Shown here: one piece after another, positions 1 through 10,336 of the stretch
Position numbering within the stretch: position 1 is the first letter of the stretch
Layout of the letters: each line of letters opens with the position of its first letter
NCBI RefSeq assembly: GCF_036711975.1
Contig: NC_091968.1
Span: 20,894,001 to 20,958,000, forward strand
Length of the DNA: 64,000 nucleotides
Source of the DNA: Onthophagus taurus
Taxonomy: Eukaryota > Arthropoda > Insecta > Coleoptera > Scarabaeidae
Direction: 5' to 3'
The notes under the pieces: model-generated
Told to the model about the DNA's origin: nothing
What the model saw: only the letters and a program-made list of their open reading frames with translations
Database searches by the model: none
Translations under genes and position numbers: made by a program

Positions 1-180
1 AAAGTAACCTTTTTTTATTGTTGCTTCGTTACTTTAATCAGCATCAAAAAAGTCTCACCTCAGAAATGTACCAGAAATTATAACCATAATGGCCGGATAG
101 ATATGCCGGATAACCGGTATCCGGTTTTTCGCAAAATCACTATCCGTTCCATCACTAATTTCTAGGTATGGTTAATTTTT
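1..180. repeat. Dispersed repeat end with CCGGAT motifs
   Basis: The first 180 bases share blocks with 55105-55320: a TTGCTTCGTTA...ATCAGnATCAAAAAAGT stretch, followed by AGATAGATATGCCGGATA-type sequence and nested CCGGATATCCGG inverted motifs. Shared order over this length points to two copies of one dispersed element, here cut by the window edge. No protein was recognised in it. The class of element is unknown. Confidence 0.5.
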
Positions 181-244
181 CAGCAATTCTTAGCTCTTTG
201 TATACTCTTTCTAATTCTTTGAAGAATAATAACAAAATACACAT

Positions 245-1557
245 CACTCTTTGATCATTCATTTAATACTGCTAAACTTCCTTTAGGTCAATCAATTGTT
301 CTTGTGCATCCTTCTCGTACAGCCAAGTTGTCAATAACAGATGCTTCATCTACAGCAATTGGAACAGTTCTCCCTCACACAGATAATAATTTTACTCAAC
401 CTATAGCATTCTTTTCAAAAAAACTTTCATCTTCGCAGATCAATTACTCCACGTACGATAGACAACTTCTTGCATTCAGCGATCAAATTTTCTACATGGC
501 CATAATTTTACGATTTTTAGCGACCAAGTTTATTCTCTCCAAGGAAGAAACTTTATTGCTAAATATCGAATTTGGTGTGAGATTTCTTTTTCTGTATCTA
601 AAATTTACATTCTGGCATTCGCAAGTCACAGGATTTTCTTAAAACACTTTTTTTTTTGGCCTCGTATGAATAAAGATATCTATCTTTGGATGAAATCTTC
701 TGCGTTGTCAAAAAACGAAAATTCACAAATATACAAAATCACCATTTAAAAGATTTGCAATTCCAAAAGGAAGGTTCGAACATATACACATTGATATTGT
801 TGGTCCCCTTCCTTCTTCACGAGGTTATACTTACTATCATAGAATATTTTACACGCTGGCCTGAAGCGTTTCCTCTACGCAATATAACACCGACTACCAT
901 TGCTAAAACTTTTCTAAGACCATAACCCACGATAGAGGAAGGCAATTTGAATCTCAGATGTTTTCTGCACATCAGATTCATACCTCCTCATTTCATCCCC
1001 AAAGCAATGGAATGTTAGAAAGGTACCACAGAACACTTGAGACTTTTATTATTGCTAACGGTTCACACAATTATTGGAGTGACGAATGAAGAATGATTCT
1101 TCTTGGGCTCAGGTCTACTTACAAGGAAGACTTTGATTGTTCTCTTGCAGAATTAGTGTTTGGTCAATCTCTACACGTGTAGCACCGAACTTAGAATTTT
1201 GAAATAAAGCATCGTTTAAGCCAGGAGAATTGTTTCTTATATCAAATGAATCTTTGGATACTGAACCTTTAGTCATAGTGAAACCTTTTTAAACTTACGT
1301 GCTCGACCAGTTTTACATCATACATTCCAAAAACTTTTTGTTCATAAAGATTTATTAAAATCAGATTTCGTTTGCCTTAAATTGGAAGGTATGCGTGTTG
1401 CGTTAACACCCAGGTTTGAGGGACCTTGTAAAGTTATTAAAAAATTCGATAAAAATTTCATAATTTTTAGAAACAACAAGAATTGTACTGTTAGTATTGA
1501 CAGATTACTACTAGGTTTTATTTTAAACGATTCATTACGTTCTTTTTCTATTAATTA
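245..1557 (+). pseudogene. Ty3/gypsy (CsRn1-type) pol relic
   Basis: Broken pol of an LTR retrotransposon. In order: RNase H (ITDASSTAIG, then QPIAFFSKKLSSSQINYST, about 330-470), a frameshift followed by a FTIFSD block, an integrase zinc-binding region ending FFWPRMNKDIYLWMK (about 640-700), the integrase core (DIVGP near 800, FTRWPEAFPL near 850, DRGRQFES near 930, SFHPQSNGMLER near 990), and a C-terminal region ending EGPCKVIKKFD (about 1420). Several frameshifts and stops separate the blocks, so it is inactive. The reverse transcriptase half is absent upstream. The integrase wording resembles the CsRn1/Kabuki group; that assignment is from memory of the family. Confidence 0.8.
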
Positions 1558-1559
1558 AC

Positions 1560-3300
1560 AAAATAAAGTTAAAAAAGTTTCTTTTTCTTTACCATAATTA
1601 ACATTTTACATGCGTTTTCTATATAGTGTTGACAATAAGTGAATAAAACCAACGAGAGTCAAATACATTTTTAGTTTTTTTTGCACAAATATCCCCCTGT
1701 TCGGTAGATAATGGACCCCACCGAGAGAGCTTGCGGACACAAAGCGGGCTTTTAATTATCTACCAATAAGGTCCGAGCGCTGTTAACTGCAGCACCCCTA
1801 ATTTAATCATCCCCAAACAACGCCCCCAAAATATCGGCTGAAAAACCGAGCTTTCGAGCTTTTGTTCAGCGTCCATCTATCGTCAAGCCGATGCACGCGC
1901 AAAATTAAAATGAGCTTTTTCCGACGCGGATTACCCCCTACTATTTATGCCAACCCCGTCCTTGTCGTCGTCGTCGCCGTCGCCATCGCGTTTAAGCACG
2001 AACAAAAGCTCGGCTCGAATCTAGTTTTCCGTTCCATTTGCCGCGAATTAACGTTTTTTTTTGTGATGTTGAAAATTCGAAAACAAAAATTACAACTGCT
2101 TTTCTTTATTCTTTATTCTTTAATGTAATGATGTAGCTCGGACAAAACCGAATCAAATTAACCAACTATTATCCGTTAAGTCAGCCGAAACACCATTGTT
2201 CAAAACCGTCATAGTTGATAACGTTTCTAATGTCGAAGCTAACTCCCACCGGCAAAATCGAACTGCACATTGGCATGTCAAAGCTGACAGAGGAAAAGCC
2301 GCTCTGCGGAGTGGAACCAGCAAAGTACGGAACCTCGAACTGAATCTGTTTCGGATGGAACTGGAACTTAATCCCGTTCCGAACTTCCGGCCGAGTTCCC
2401 TTTACGAATCGACCGATAATATTAGTTTCGGCCGCGACTCGATGTAGTTTGTTGGCCCAGAAGACTGGCAGGTGGTCGACAGATTATGCGCCTTTGGTGC
2501 TGGTTGAATTGGAAATTCGTGGCACGACCTCACCATCGCAATGCATCTAAATTACTAATTCTACATTCCAAATTATATATTTTAAGGTGTCTAAATAAGA
2601 AATTTTTCTTTCGATTACGGTCAGATTATCCGGGCGCCGCCCAGACGGACAAATACAAACACGATCCACTTTGTTACTCGACTATCTCCGACAAGAACGT
2701 CTACAACCGCCCCACGATGCATTCATCACCGCCCCCTTTTTTCTCCTATCAATCAGCATCGTTTTTATCCGAACCCTCACCGAAAAAAAAAAAGGAATTT
2801 CTTCAGTCACGACTTCCGCTTACCGTGAACTTGATGCTCGACGGCCATCAAAGGTTTTTGGAGGAAAAGGAAAGCCCTCTCTGGTTGCCGTCTGAAAGGA
2901 GACTTGGGATGCATAAATAAAACAAGTGTAGAAGGTAGACGTGTGTGTCGACCGAAGCGACAAAGGCCATGAAAGGTATCCTGGCACGGTCGAAAAGGCC
3001 ATCGTTCGGACGAGAAACCTTTCAACTAATTGCAAGAGGGCTATTTTGGCCGGATCGCGCAAGGTTGAATTAGAAGCCTTCTGATTTTCGGAATGAAGAG
3101 GATTGAAACGTTCGTTTTACTTCGAGGAAACTTCAAGGTAATGTGGGAAAAAAAAAAGATTTTTGTGACGGATTAAGTTAAAAAAGGTATTCTTTAATAA
3201 TTTTATTCCTCTAAAAAGAACTTTTTGATTTCCATAATTAAAATTAAGTTGTTATAAATCAACTTTATTATTATTATGTGGATTTAACCAATCAGAATCC
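1560..3300. other. GC-richer DNA with no recognised gene
   Basis: This stretch contrasts with its AT-rich surroundings and holds many CG dinucleotides, including CGTCGTCGTCGC-like runs near 1960-1985. Several short open frames exist on both strands, but none resembles a known family or shows exon structure. A TGTTGAC start near 1625 could be the edge of a gypsy LTR. It may be slowly evolving host intergenic or regulatory DNA; this is inference. Confidence 0.4.
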
Positions 3301-4065
3301 ATTCATGAACAATTCAGCAACCCTCAGACTGTTTAATTAGCGGTAAAACTTCTCCAAGTGATATGAGGACACGGAGTCTACAAGAACCATCAGTGTAGAT
3401 TTTAACAGTCTTATTTCCATTTACTTCTGTGGAACCACAACGCGTGAGCTATTTCTTTGAAAATATGTATTTAGCCAGTATGTAGTCCGTGCAGCATTCC
3501 ATTAGAGGCGTGATTATCAACGCCTTCCTCTACAGCACTGCACTTCCTCCGGTTTCCTGTCCTTTGAAAAGTTCTACTTCTCGTAGTCGTGGCATGGTAA
3601 TCAGTGTCACCTCCTAAATGTATAAATGTAAAGGTGGCAAGTTTAGCGTGTTATCCATGATCGCAGTGGGGGTCGTTCTCATGGCACCTCTAACATACAT
3701 ACATGCAAATCTCTGTATTCTATTTAGTGCAGTATTGACACTGATTGAACCTGATGGTTTTAGACCATCACACTACTGCACTATAAGTGAGCATAAGTCG
3801 TATCACAGCCATGTAGATCCAGTGGGCAGATTTGGGTGACAAACCAAACACTGGCCGAAAACGAGACTAGCCTTCTGATTCTATTATCTAGGTGTGATTT
3901 CCACGATAGTTTGCTATCCAGAGTGATACCCAGATATTTAACTTCTTTAGACAAACTCAGTGGGCATGTAGCGTACAAGGGCAGTCGAAGATTACACTGA
4001 TCTACAGTGGTTTTGTTGCCATAGATATAAGATTGATTTTGGATATATTTATGCTCACAATTCAT
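3300..4065 (-). pseudogene. LINE ORF2 fragment: RT C-terminus and RNase H (R1/LOA-like)
   Basis: Minus-strand relic of a non-LTR retrotransposon. Reading from 4065 down: EVKYLGITLDSKLSWKSHLD (end of the RT fingers/thumb), a stretch ending YSAVVW near 3800, then MRTTPTAIMDNTLNLPPLHL near 3640, and KIYTDGS (start of RNase H, about 3385-3404). This order, with an RNase H after the RT, is typical of R1/LOA/I-like LINEs. Frames change several times and no endonuclease is present, so this is a dead 5'-truncated copy. The family is recognised from motifs only. Confidence 0.75.
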
Positions 4066-4117
4066 GAAACTATCAATGATTTTGTAAGATTTGCTCTAAT
4101 AGACAGGAAAATGTCGA

Positions 4118-4145
4118 AACATATCGATGGTCTCAAAGCAATACC
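4118..4145 (+). repeat. Left terminal inverted repeat
   Basis: Contains CGATGGTCTCAAAGCAATAC, an exact reverse complement of 7681-7708 over 28 bases. It marks the 3' side of the minus-strand transposase gene. Confidence 0.9.
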
Positions 4146-4256
4146 GCGTATCTCAAAAATTTGAATTTTACAGGACGTAAAAAAACGTAATTATTTGATC
4201 GAAAATGTAAAATTTGATTTGAAAATTGGTTAAACAATAAAGAAAAAAGTTTCTTT

Positions 4257-5130
4257 TTAATTGTTAAAATATTTGTAGATAGAGTATTGGTATAATGTGG
4301 AGTTTAGGACATACGAGGTATTGAAACTAAAAAAAGTAAACTTACGTGGTATTACAAGTATACTTGTGACATTTACATGGTTTACTATTTTTTTCGGTCT
4401 TTGTGGGAGTTCTATATAATCACTCTCAAATAATAATTTGTAACATATTACACCTGTTGGTGAATATAGCAAAGCTCGCAAATCTACGACGGTTGCATCT
4501 CCGGATTTTTTACCAGGCCGTATTGATGAATAAATCAGGTTACTATTAAAATTGGTGAAAAATTTAAAATTGACCAATTTAACTTGATACGGCTCCGGAT
4601 CTCTCCTAGCGTCTTCTGTCACGCGAGCATAATCACTTGGAAAAAAAATCTTCCTGTTCTTTAGCTTTCGTTCGATAGTGGAATGTACACTGTCACACTC
4701 CATTTGTGTGTGACCTTTCACCAAAAATTTTTGTTCGACGGTAATATTTAATTCGTGTGCCAAATGCAAAACTGCATTGGCCATGACACTATTTTGATTC
4801 TGGTAAGTGCAACCATCTGAATAAATAATAATCGGCTTCCCATCCTGCAAGTTGGCTTTAATATAATCTACTACGAAAGATGCAAAGGTGGATGCTTGAA
4901 GATCTGATTATGTTTCGTCAAACCAATAACAAGTGCAGTGATGAGTTGCCACATTGTATACAGTAAAATTATGAGTGCACAGTTTTAATTTAAAATATAA
5001 ACTGCTTGCCATCAATGATGGGCACACTTTTACAGCTTGGAGGTCTACTGTTAAAACGTGATGGCTACCCATCAATGCTTTTTCTTTATCTTTCGTTTTT
5101 TCTTCTCTTGCCCTATTTTTTTCAGAAAAT
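4257..5130 (-). pseudogene. DUF7869-like putative transposase, C-terminal half
   Basis: C-terminal part of the gene carried by the TIR element. Motifs in order: KALMGSHHVLTVDLQAVKVC (about 5090-5030), HNFTVYNVATHHCTCYWFDE (about 4975-4915), IIIYSDGCTYQNQN (about 4830), KGHTQMECDSVHSTIERKL (about 4730-4680), then a basic and aromatic tail ending at the stop at 4257. The acidic residues in TVDLQ, YSDGC and the ECDSVHSTIE block are spaced like a DDE/D catalytic triad; that reading is inference. An in-frame TAA after WFDET (about 4905) breaks the frame. The N-terminal half lies at 6811-7560 beyond an inserted Penelope-like element, and an estimated 75-80 residues between the halves are missing. 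Confidence 0.75.
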
Positions 5131-5173
5131 AAACTCGAAAGAACGATGAATAATTAAATTTATTAATGTAAAT

Positions 5174-5232
5174 TCGGTGCTATTGACAATTTCGAACGCC
5201 TGGCGTTCCTCATCAGGCACGACTACGAGAAA
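5174..5232 (-). ncRNA. Hammerhead ribozyme motif, PLE-associated
   Basis: On the minus strand: stem I GTGC, core CTGATGA (5216-5210), a 6-bp stem II (GAACGC...GCGTTC-like), core GAAA (5193-5190), a 3-bp stem III (ATT-GTC-AAT), then UA and GCAC (5180-5177), which pairs with the GTGC of stem I. Predicted cleavage falls between 5181 and 5180. One unpaired G sits between CTGATGA and stem II. Minimal type I hammerheads are known at the ends of Penelope-like elements. Confidence 0.75.
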
Positions 5233-5746
5233 CAACAAATAAAGATTAAATTAAATTTGTACATATGTGGAATTTAAAATTAATTGATCAAAGAATCCTT
5301 ACAAATCTTAAAATAGTTACAAGTGAAAAATAAAATAAAAAACAAAAAATATTTACCGTCAAACGAGGAGCATCAAGTTGAGGGTTTTCAGGAATACATT
5401 GAGTCTTTGTAAAATCATTTGTGAGATTGTCTCCAATGAAATATGAAAATATTGTTGAAAAACACCAAAACTTTTCTGTGTATAAATTTATAAACTGATG
5501 GGTATGAGTAGGTACAAGAAGTTGTAAAATTATTTGTGTAAAATCGTTAAAACATTAAAGATGTGAATGAATTTAAAAAATAATAAGGGATGTCAAAACT
5601 TATCCCGAACGTTAATAGGAAATGAAATATATTTGATTGAGTCCGTTCAGGCTGGCGTATTGAGGTGGACTGAAGGTCAAGAGTGCAACATGGAAAGGTG
5701 AAAGTTGGGGGAGTTGGTGGGAGTAAAGTAAATGTAAATTGTGATG

Positions 5747-6840
5747 TTATACATATTTTAAAAAATTTCTGTAATTGTAATTGTTGAAGTCTGTTAAATC
5801 ATTAAGAAGTATGTCATCTTCATTATATTGATGAATAAACAATTCTTCATAAAGGTCGAGTTCTTTTGACTTCTTAATGTTTTTTAAGAGTTCCAAGTTT
5901 TTTATTGTAGTTTTGTGTTTTTGATTGTGTATGTGTTTGTAGACGGCGGATGATTCTTTAGTAAGATGTTCCCTAAATCTGGTGGTGACATTTCTGCCTG
6001 TCTGTCCTATATATAATTTATTACAATCACCACATTCTATCTTATATACACCACTTAGTTCACCCTTTTCAAATTTGTGTTTATTATTTATCAGGATTTG
6101 ACCAAGCTTATTGTTAGTGGTAAAGGCAGGGATAATGTCAAAATTATCTAGATTTTGTTTAAATTTGTATTGGAGGGAAGGGTTGTAGGGAAGGGAAATA
6201 AATCTATATTTTTTCTTAAAGTGAGGATAGATAAGGTTGTTTAAACGTGAAGCGTGTACTTTATTGTATATTCGTTGTAGGTCCCTTATATTAAAATCGT
6301 TATTTAGGCCAATTTTTAATATCTTCTTAAGTTCGTTTAAATAATTATCTTCATTGAGAGGTATGGAGCTGAGACGGTTAAAGAAAAATCTGAAACTCGC
6401 CTCTTTGTGTTGGTTACAGTTATATGAAAATTTAGAAATGACAGAGTCTGTAGTGGTAGGCTTTCTGAAAATGTCAAATTCCAGAATCGCTTCCGTTGCA
6501 TTTCGAGAAATTACAAGATCCAAGAAGTTAAGTTTACCATCAACTTCCACTTCAGTGGTGAACTCGAGATTACATATGTTATTAAAAATGACTTTTAGAG
6601 CGGAAAATTTAGCTGGGTTACCATTGTATATAATGAAGATGTCGTCTACGTAGCGACCGTAAAATAAAATATCGTTGGTAAATAATTTATATTTTTCAGA
6701 AAACAGTTCATTTTCGAAATTGTTAACATAGATGTCGGCAACAATTCCAGAGATAGGAGAGCCCATGGGCAAACCATCTTTCATTTGGTAAAAACGGTTG
6801 TAATCTCTGTCTACTTCTCTCTCTCTGTTATACTTGTAAA
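5747..6840 (-). CDS. Penelope-like reverse transcriptase with GIY-YIG endonuclease
   Basis: Open frame to the stop at 5747. Reverse transcriptase motifs are QMKDGLPMGSPISGIVADIY (about residues 32-51) and FYGRYVDDIFI (catalytic YVDD at about 77-80), followed by thumb sequence. The GIY-YIG nuclease starts at about residue 277 with GVYKIECGDCNKLYIGQTGR and continues with FREHL and a final EELFI block. In Penelope-like elements the nuclease nicks target DNA and the RT copies the element RNA. The N-terminal RT portion is missing, because the frame runs straight into host sequence near 6835. The apparent start codon is therefore not the original one. The remaining 360 or so codons are intact, so the insertion is fairly young. 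Confidence 0.9.
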
Positions 6841-7560
6841 AGATTGTTCTAAGTACATTTTTTGTGTGTCTTTTCGACAATAATGGGATGGTAATTTATT
6901 TGGATTTTCTAAAAAGGTTTTCATGAATACGTTTGCAACTCTATTTGACAAAACTCCTGTTTTGGTGTCGGTTTTGAATCGTCTCTTTCCATTCATGCCA
7001 TCCTGACTGTTGTTCACAAGAACAAGAACATCTTCTTACAAATTGGCTTGCTCACATTATTTATTTTGATAAAATATTTCAACGTACCAGTTCTACGTGA
7101 TGTTGGTCCTTGTGAACTTTTTCTTTGTTTGGGTTCATCCTTGTAAACTAGATTGCAAACCAAAATTTTTCTTTCATCCCACGTTAGTTCATTCCAGAAG
7201 TAGGTGAACAGTTCTTTCCGGTCCTCTTCAGTTATTTCGTTACACATCCTTTTTTTCGACTTTAGGCAAAAACTTGATGTACACGCTGGTCCAATTGATC
7301 TTGCTTTTCTTGTGCAATCATGAAAAATTTTTGTCTGATTAGCTGGTCGTCTATATCCTAAATATTGTTGGCCCTTCATTCTTAATTTTTTATTGACATC
7401 CTTAATATTTACCCCTATTTTACGCTTTCTTCTTCCTGACTCAGACTCATCACAGCCAATGATTTCATTATTATTTATTTCATGGTTATGCTCATCATCA
7501 GATAGTTCAGTTTTGGTCTTTTTTGAGATACGTCAAATTTTGAGATACGAGTTATTGTTT
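6811..7560 (-). pseudogene. DUF7869-like putative transposase, N-terminal half
   Basis: Two overlapping minus frames (7560-7014 and 7017-6811) joined by a frameshift. In order: an acidic/basic N-terminus (KKTKTELSDDEHNHE, RRKRKIGVNIK), LRMKGQQYLGYRRP, a Cys-rich stretch with CTRKARSIGPAC and CLKSKKRMC, LVYKDEPKQRK, KPICKKMF, RRFKTDTKTGV and LPSHYCRKDTQKMYLEQSF. The last block is a hallmark of the DUF7869-type family as I remember it. Sequence then switches to the Penelope-like element. The frameshift lies where KKMF should be followed by its usual continuation. Confidence 0.7.
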
Positions 7561-7680
7561 TGGCGCCAATATAAAGTTAACGGTTTTTTTTAAATCTATA
7601 ATATTCTACCAGAGGGAGCAGGTAATAATACAGTTCCCTTTTACGCAAAAATCGAAAATTGACATTTTTTGGACTTACGA

Positions 7681-7708
7681 GGTATTGCTTTGAGACCATC
7701 GATATGTT
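7681..7708 (-). repeat. Right terminal inverted repeat
   Basis: Exact reverse complement of 4118-4145 (contains GGTATTGCTTTGAGACCATC). It lies upstream of the minus-strand transposase gene and abuts the repetitive gene at 7707-8750. Confidence 0.9.
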
Positions 7709-8750
7709 ATATTTCCATAAAACACCTTTTATGAGCTTTTCTTTTATAATTTTTCAATGGACAATCTCTTTTTAAAGATCAGCAGTAATCTGGTATCATG
7801 TGACAATCTCACCGACCCTGATACCTTTCCTCCATCACTTTTAGATCCTGGTGGAACCGCTCTCCCTGTTCCTCACTAAAATTAGTGAGTAAACTAAATT
7901 ATCCGGAAATGTATCCAGATATTTGCGGAATCAAGTTACACTATGATACTCATATTTGCTCCTAGAGTCTGAAAGTTTGTCATCATATTTTGTACAGTTT
8001 CTTCATAATTTGGTGCTTTATGGTTACCTAGGAAATGTTCGACTACCAACACAAAACTTTTCCAAGCTTTACTTTCCGGAACAGTCATAACATTAATAAA
8101 ATCTGTGTCTTTCATCAATTTTCCATACTAAGCTTCGAAAATTTTCTACAAATGTAATTAAAACAATCTCCTTCCTTGTCCAACGCTTTTACAAATTGCT
8201 TTATCATTCCTAACTTAATATGTAATGGTGGAAGTATGATTTTGTCTCTTCTCACCAACGACTCCCTTACTACATTGGCTTTACCGACAGTTAAAGAATT
8301 CTTTACAGGCCAAACAACTTGTTCCCAATGAACTTGCTTTGCTCTACTGTCCCACATACAAATGAAGCAAGGGTATTTCGTGTATCCACTTTGTTGACCA
8401 AGTAAAAAATTAACCATTTTCAAATCCTCACAGATCGGCCATCAATGCTCCGAGTATTTAATTTTTTCTGAAACTAATTTTACATTTTCATATTCTTCTT
8501 TGAGTTTCGTTGAATGGGCAATTAGAATTGATGCAAATTTATTTCCATTGTGCAGTAAGACGCATTTTAAACTTCTTTTACAACTGTCAATAAAAAGGCA
8601 CCACTCAGTAGGTTTGTATTCTTTTAAACTCATGTCTAGAAGCAGCTTCGCAATATCATTACAGTACACCAGTTCTTCATTATCACTAAAAAATTGTAAT
8701 AACTCACTTTCTCGCGTTCTGTATGTTGTAATTGTTAGTGTTGGAGCCAA
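7707..8750 (-). pseudogene. Repetitive transposon-like gene (PCFICMWDSRA / SEEQGERFHQD family)
   Basis: Minus-strand relic in pieces (8750-8442, 8423-8115, 8118-7936, about 7900-7710). Motifs in order: ELLQFFSDNEELVYCNDIAK, EYKPTEWCLFIDSCKRSLKC, GQQSGYTKYPCFICMWDSRA, ILPPLHIKLGMIKQFVKALD, LMKDTDFINVMTVPE, FSEEQGERFHQDLKVMEERY and a basic tail KRDCPLKNYKRK. I recognise this as a family present in many copies in insect and cnidarian genomes, but I cannot name its superfamily. Frameshifts and stops make this copy inactive. The TIR element at 4118-7708 begins where the tail should end. A second fragment is at 29250-29950. Confidence 0.7.
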
Positions 8751-8789
8751 TAAATTTTTTTAATATAAATCTTTTATTGGTGGATTAAG

Positions 8790-9470
8790 TACCCGACGGT
8801 GTCGTTAGAGACACCGAAGAGCTGCATATGCCTTCCAAACACTATTCCCAAATTTCTTGCCTCCGGAGACACAATCCGTCGCTCACCATTCAATGAAGCA
8901 TTAATGTTATGAGATGGTAAACTGTTGGTTTGGTTGCATTAAGTGTTAGTGCGATTTTGACGAAGTACTCCGAGAGTGCTAAATGATCTGCGTTTAATTT
9001 TGTACACGACAAGGCAGTGTGCTTTCTTCGACGTACATGTGTACTGACGAGTGTCCAACGCATTTGGGCAGTTGAGAGGTGTACAGAGTAAATAGTAGCG
9101 GAGCTAACGAAGATCCTCGAGGCACATCAGTCTTCACGAAAATTCCTCATCCAATCTCACCACCTGTACTCGGCCAGATAAGAAGCTGTTTATAAGCGAC
9201 ACTGCCGAATCAGATAAACCAATATAATGTAATAGGGGTGATTTTGTCAAAAGCCTTCAAGAGATCATCAGTTACTTTAATAAGGCAGAAATAATATTAT
9301 AACTAGGTCAAAAACCGGATTGGGAAATACTGATTGCTCAAGACAAGAGTTCACAATAAGTCCGGAAGGCATTTTCTAATAAATATGATATTTACTTCAT
9401 CAGCTCCAGCACCTGTCGATTTGATTCCGTTTAATGCATTTATTATTGTAGAGGTATACGTCATTTATAA
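8790..9470 (-). pseudogene. LINE reverse transcriptase fragment
   Basis: Heavily mutated minus-strand RT. Reading down from 9470: INALNGIKSTGAGADEVNI (fingers), LLKAFDKI (palm, normally a YSKAFD-type block), SDSAVSLINSFLSGRVQVV, then PRGSSLAPLLFTLYTSQLP (normally PQGSILGPLLF), and HMYVEESTLP where HMYADD is expected. The catalytic block has lost its aspartates and stops are frequent. The closest remembered pattern is Jockey/CR1-like insect LINEs. Confidence 0.7.
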
Positions 9471-9479
9471 CTTTTCATA

Positions 9480-10330
9480 ACTAATGGATAAAATTTGTAT
9501 CGAAAAAAATTTAATTTTAAAATATTTCCTAAAGTAATAATATCCAATTTAGAAACTCGTTTCGTACTTCATGAAAAATTAAATATTAAGAACCTCAACT
9601 TGAGAAACGAGTTGTGTACAAAAACAAAGTAAAAGAGAAGTATCCGTAATGAAGTGTCCTCGCCCCTTAACATCGTTAAAACACTTCTTTATTAGATTGC
9701 CAATTTGGCGCATTATATTAGGACAGCGCGGAGAAGACGACAGGAGAAGAGATTTGCGACCAAAATTTGATTAGTTAGGGGGGTCTATGAGGGTGATTCG
9801 GGGAGTGGTCGGGTGGCGAAGTCGGCACTCGTCGCGAGAATATTAAACTGTCATCGGATTTTCAAGGAGAGAATAAAAGCTGTGTGACCCAACGAAGAAT
9901 CTTCGAAGCCCCTGTCACCGGAAAACAGAACTCGTCGGCCGGCTATGTTTTAATTTAAAAAACGGGAATTTTAAATTTGAAATTTATCTCAAGGCGCCCA
10001 TCTCCAAATATATAAGTTTTCTTCCTCTGACCTCGATTTTCGGCTTTATTTGAACCGGTTATTTGAACTTATTCGAAATTCAAATAACCAACTCTATTTT
10101 TTCCTTTTTTTCTCTCCCAGTCTTATTGGGACCCAGAAAATACAATAAGGGGGTGATTCGATAGTGACAGATGGCCTGCGCGTTCAATTAGAACTGATCT
10201 TGGGTTCAATTTCATTAATCTTTAATTAGTCCGATCGTTTATCTCTCTGTTGGAAGATGTCTAAAAAGGATTTCTGGTTAATTACTTTTTCTTTTAACTC
10301 GTAAAAAATCTCAATCTTAATGAGAAACTA
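9480..10330. other. Intergenic, nothing recognised
   Basis: AT-rich to about 9640, then a GC-richer stretch (9700-9950). No gene, RNA or element was recognised. Confidence 0.4.
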
Positions 10331-10336
10331 GACCGT

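Larger units (their letters stand above)
5135..6840 (-). mobile_element. Penelope-like element 1 (5'-truncated)
   Basis: Insertion in the transposase gene. It carries RT and GIY-YIG coding sequence (5747-6840), a ~500-bp 3' untranslated region, and a hammerhead ribozyme motif near its 3' end (5174-5232). Host reading resumes at about 5130 (SEKNRA) on one side and 6825-6840 on the other. No target duplication is clear, and host codons between these points are missing, so insertion was probably accompanied by a deletion. Confidence 0.8.
4118..7708 (-). mobile_element. TIR DNA transposon with DUF7869-like transposase, split by a Penelope-like element
   Basis: Bounded by perfect 28-bp inverted repeats at 4118-4145 and 7681-7708. 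If the palindromic ATAT at each end (4121-4124, 7702-7705) is the target duplication, the element proper is 4125-7701 with a 4-bp duplication. Inside, on the minus strand, lies one gene in two halves (7560-6811 and 5130-4257), separated by a Penelope-like element. Extra copies of the terminal motif TACGAGGTATTG lie just inside the ends (near 4312 and 4343), and TTTTGAGATACG recurs near 7510-7545 and, reversed, near 4146. The gene resembles the DUF7869 family. A 4-bp duplication would fit the Sola superfamily, but that assignment is tentative. Confidence 0.75.

Noticed and set aside
1862-3062. Several open frames of 70-144 codons in GC-richer DNA
   Set aside because: Overlapping frames on both strands, no family resemblance, no splice structure; GC-rich DNA yields such frames by chance.
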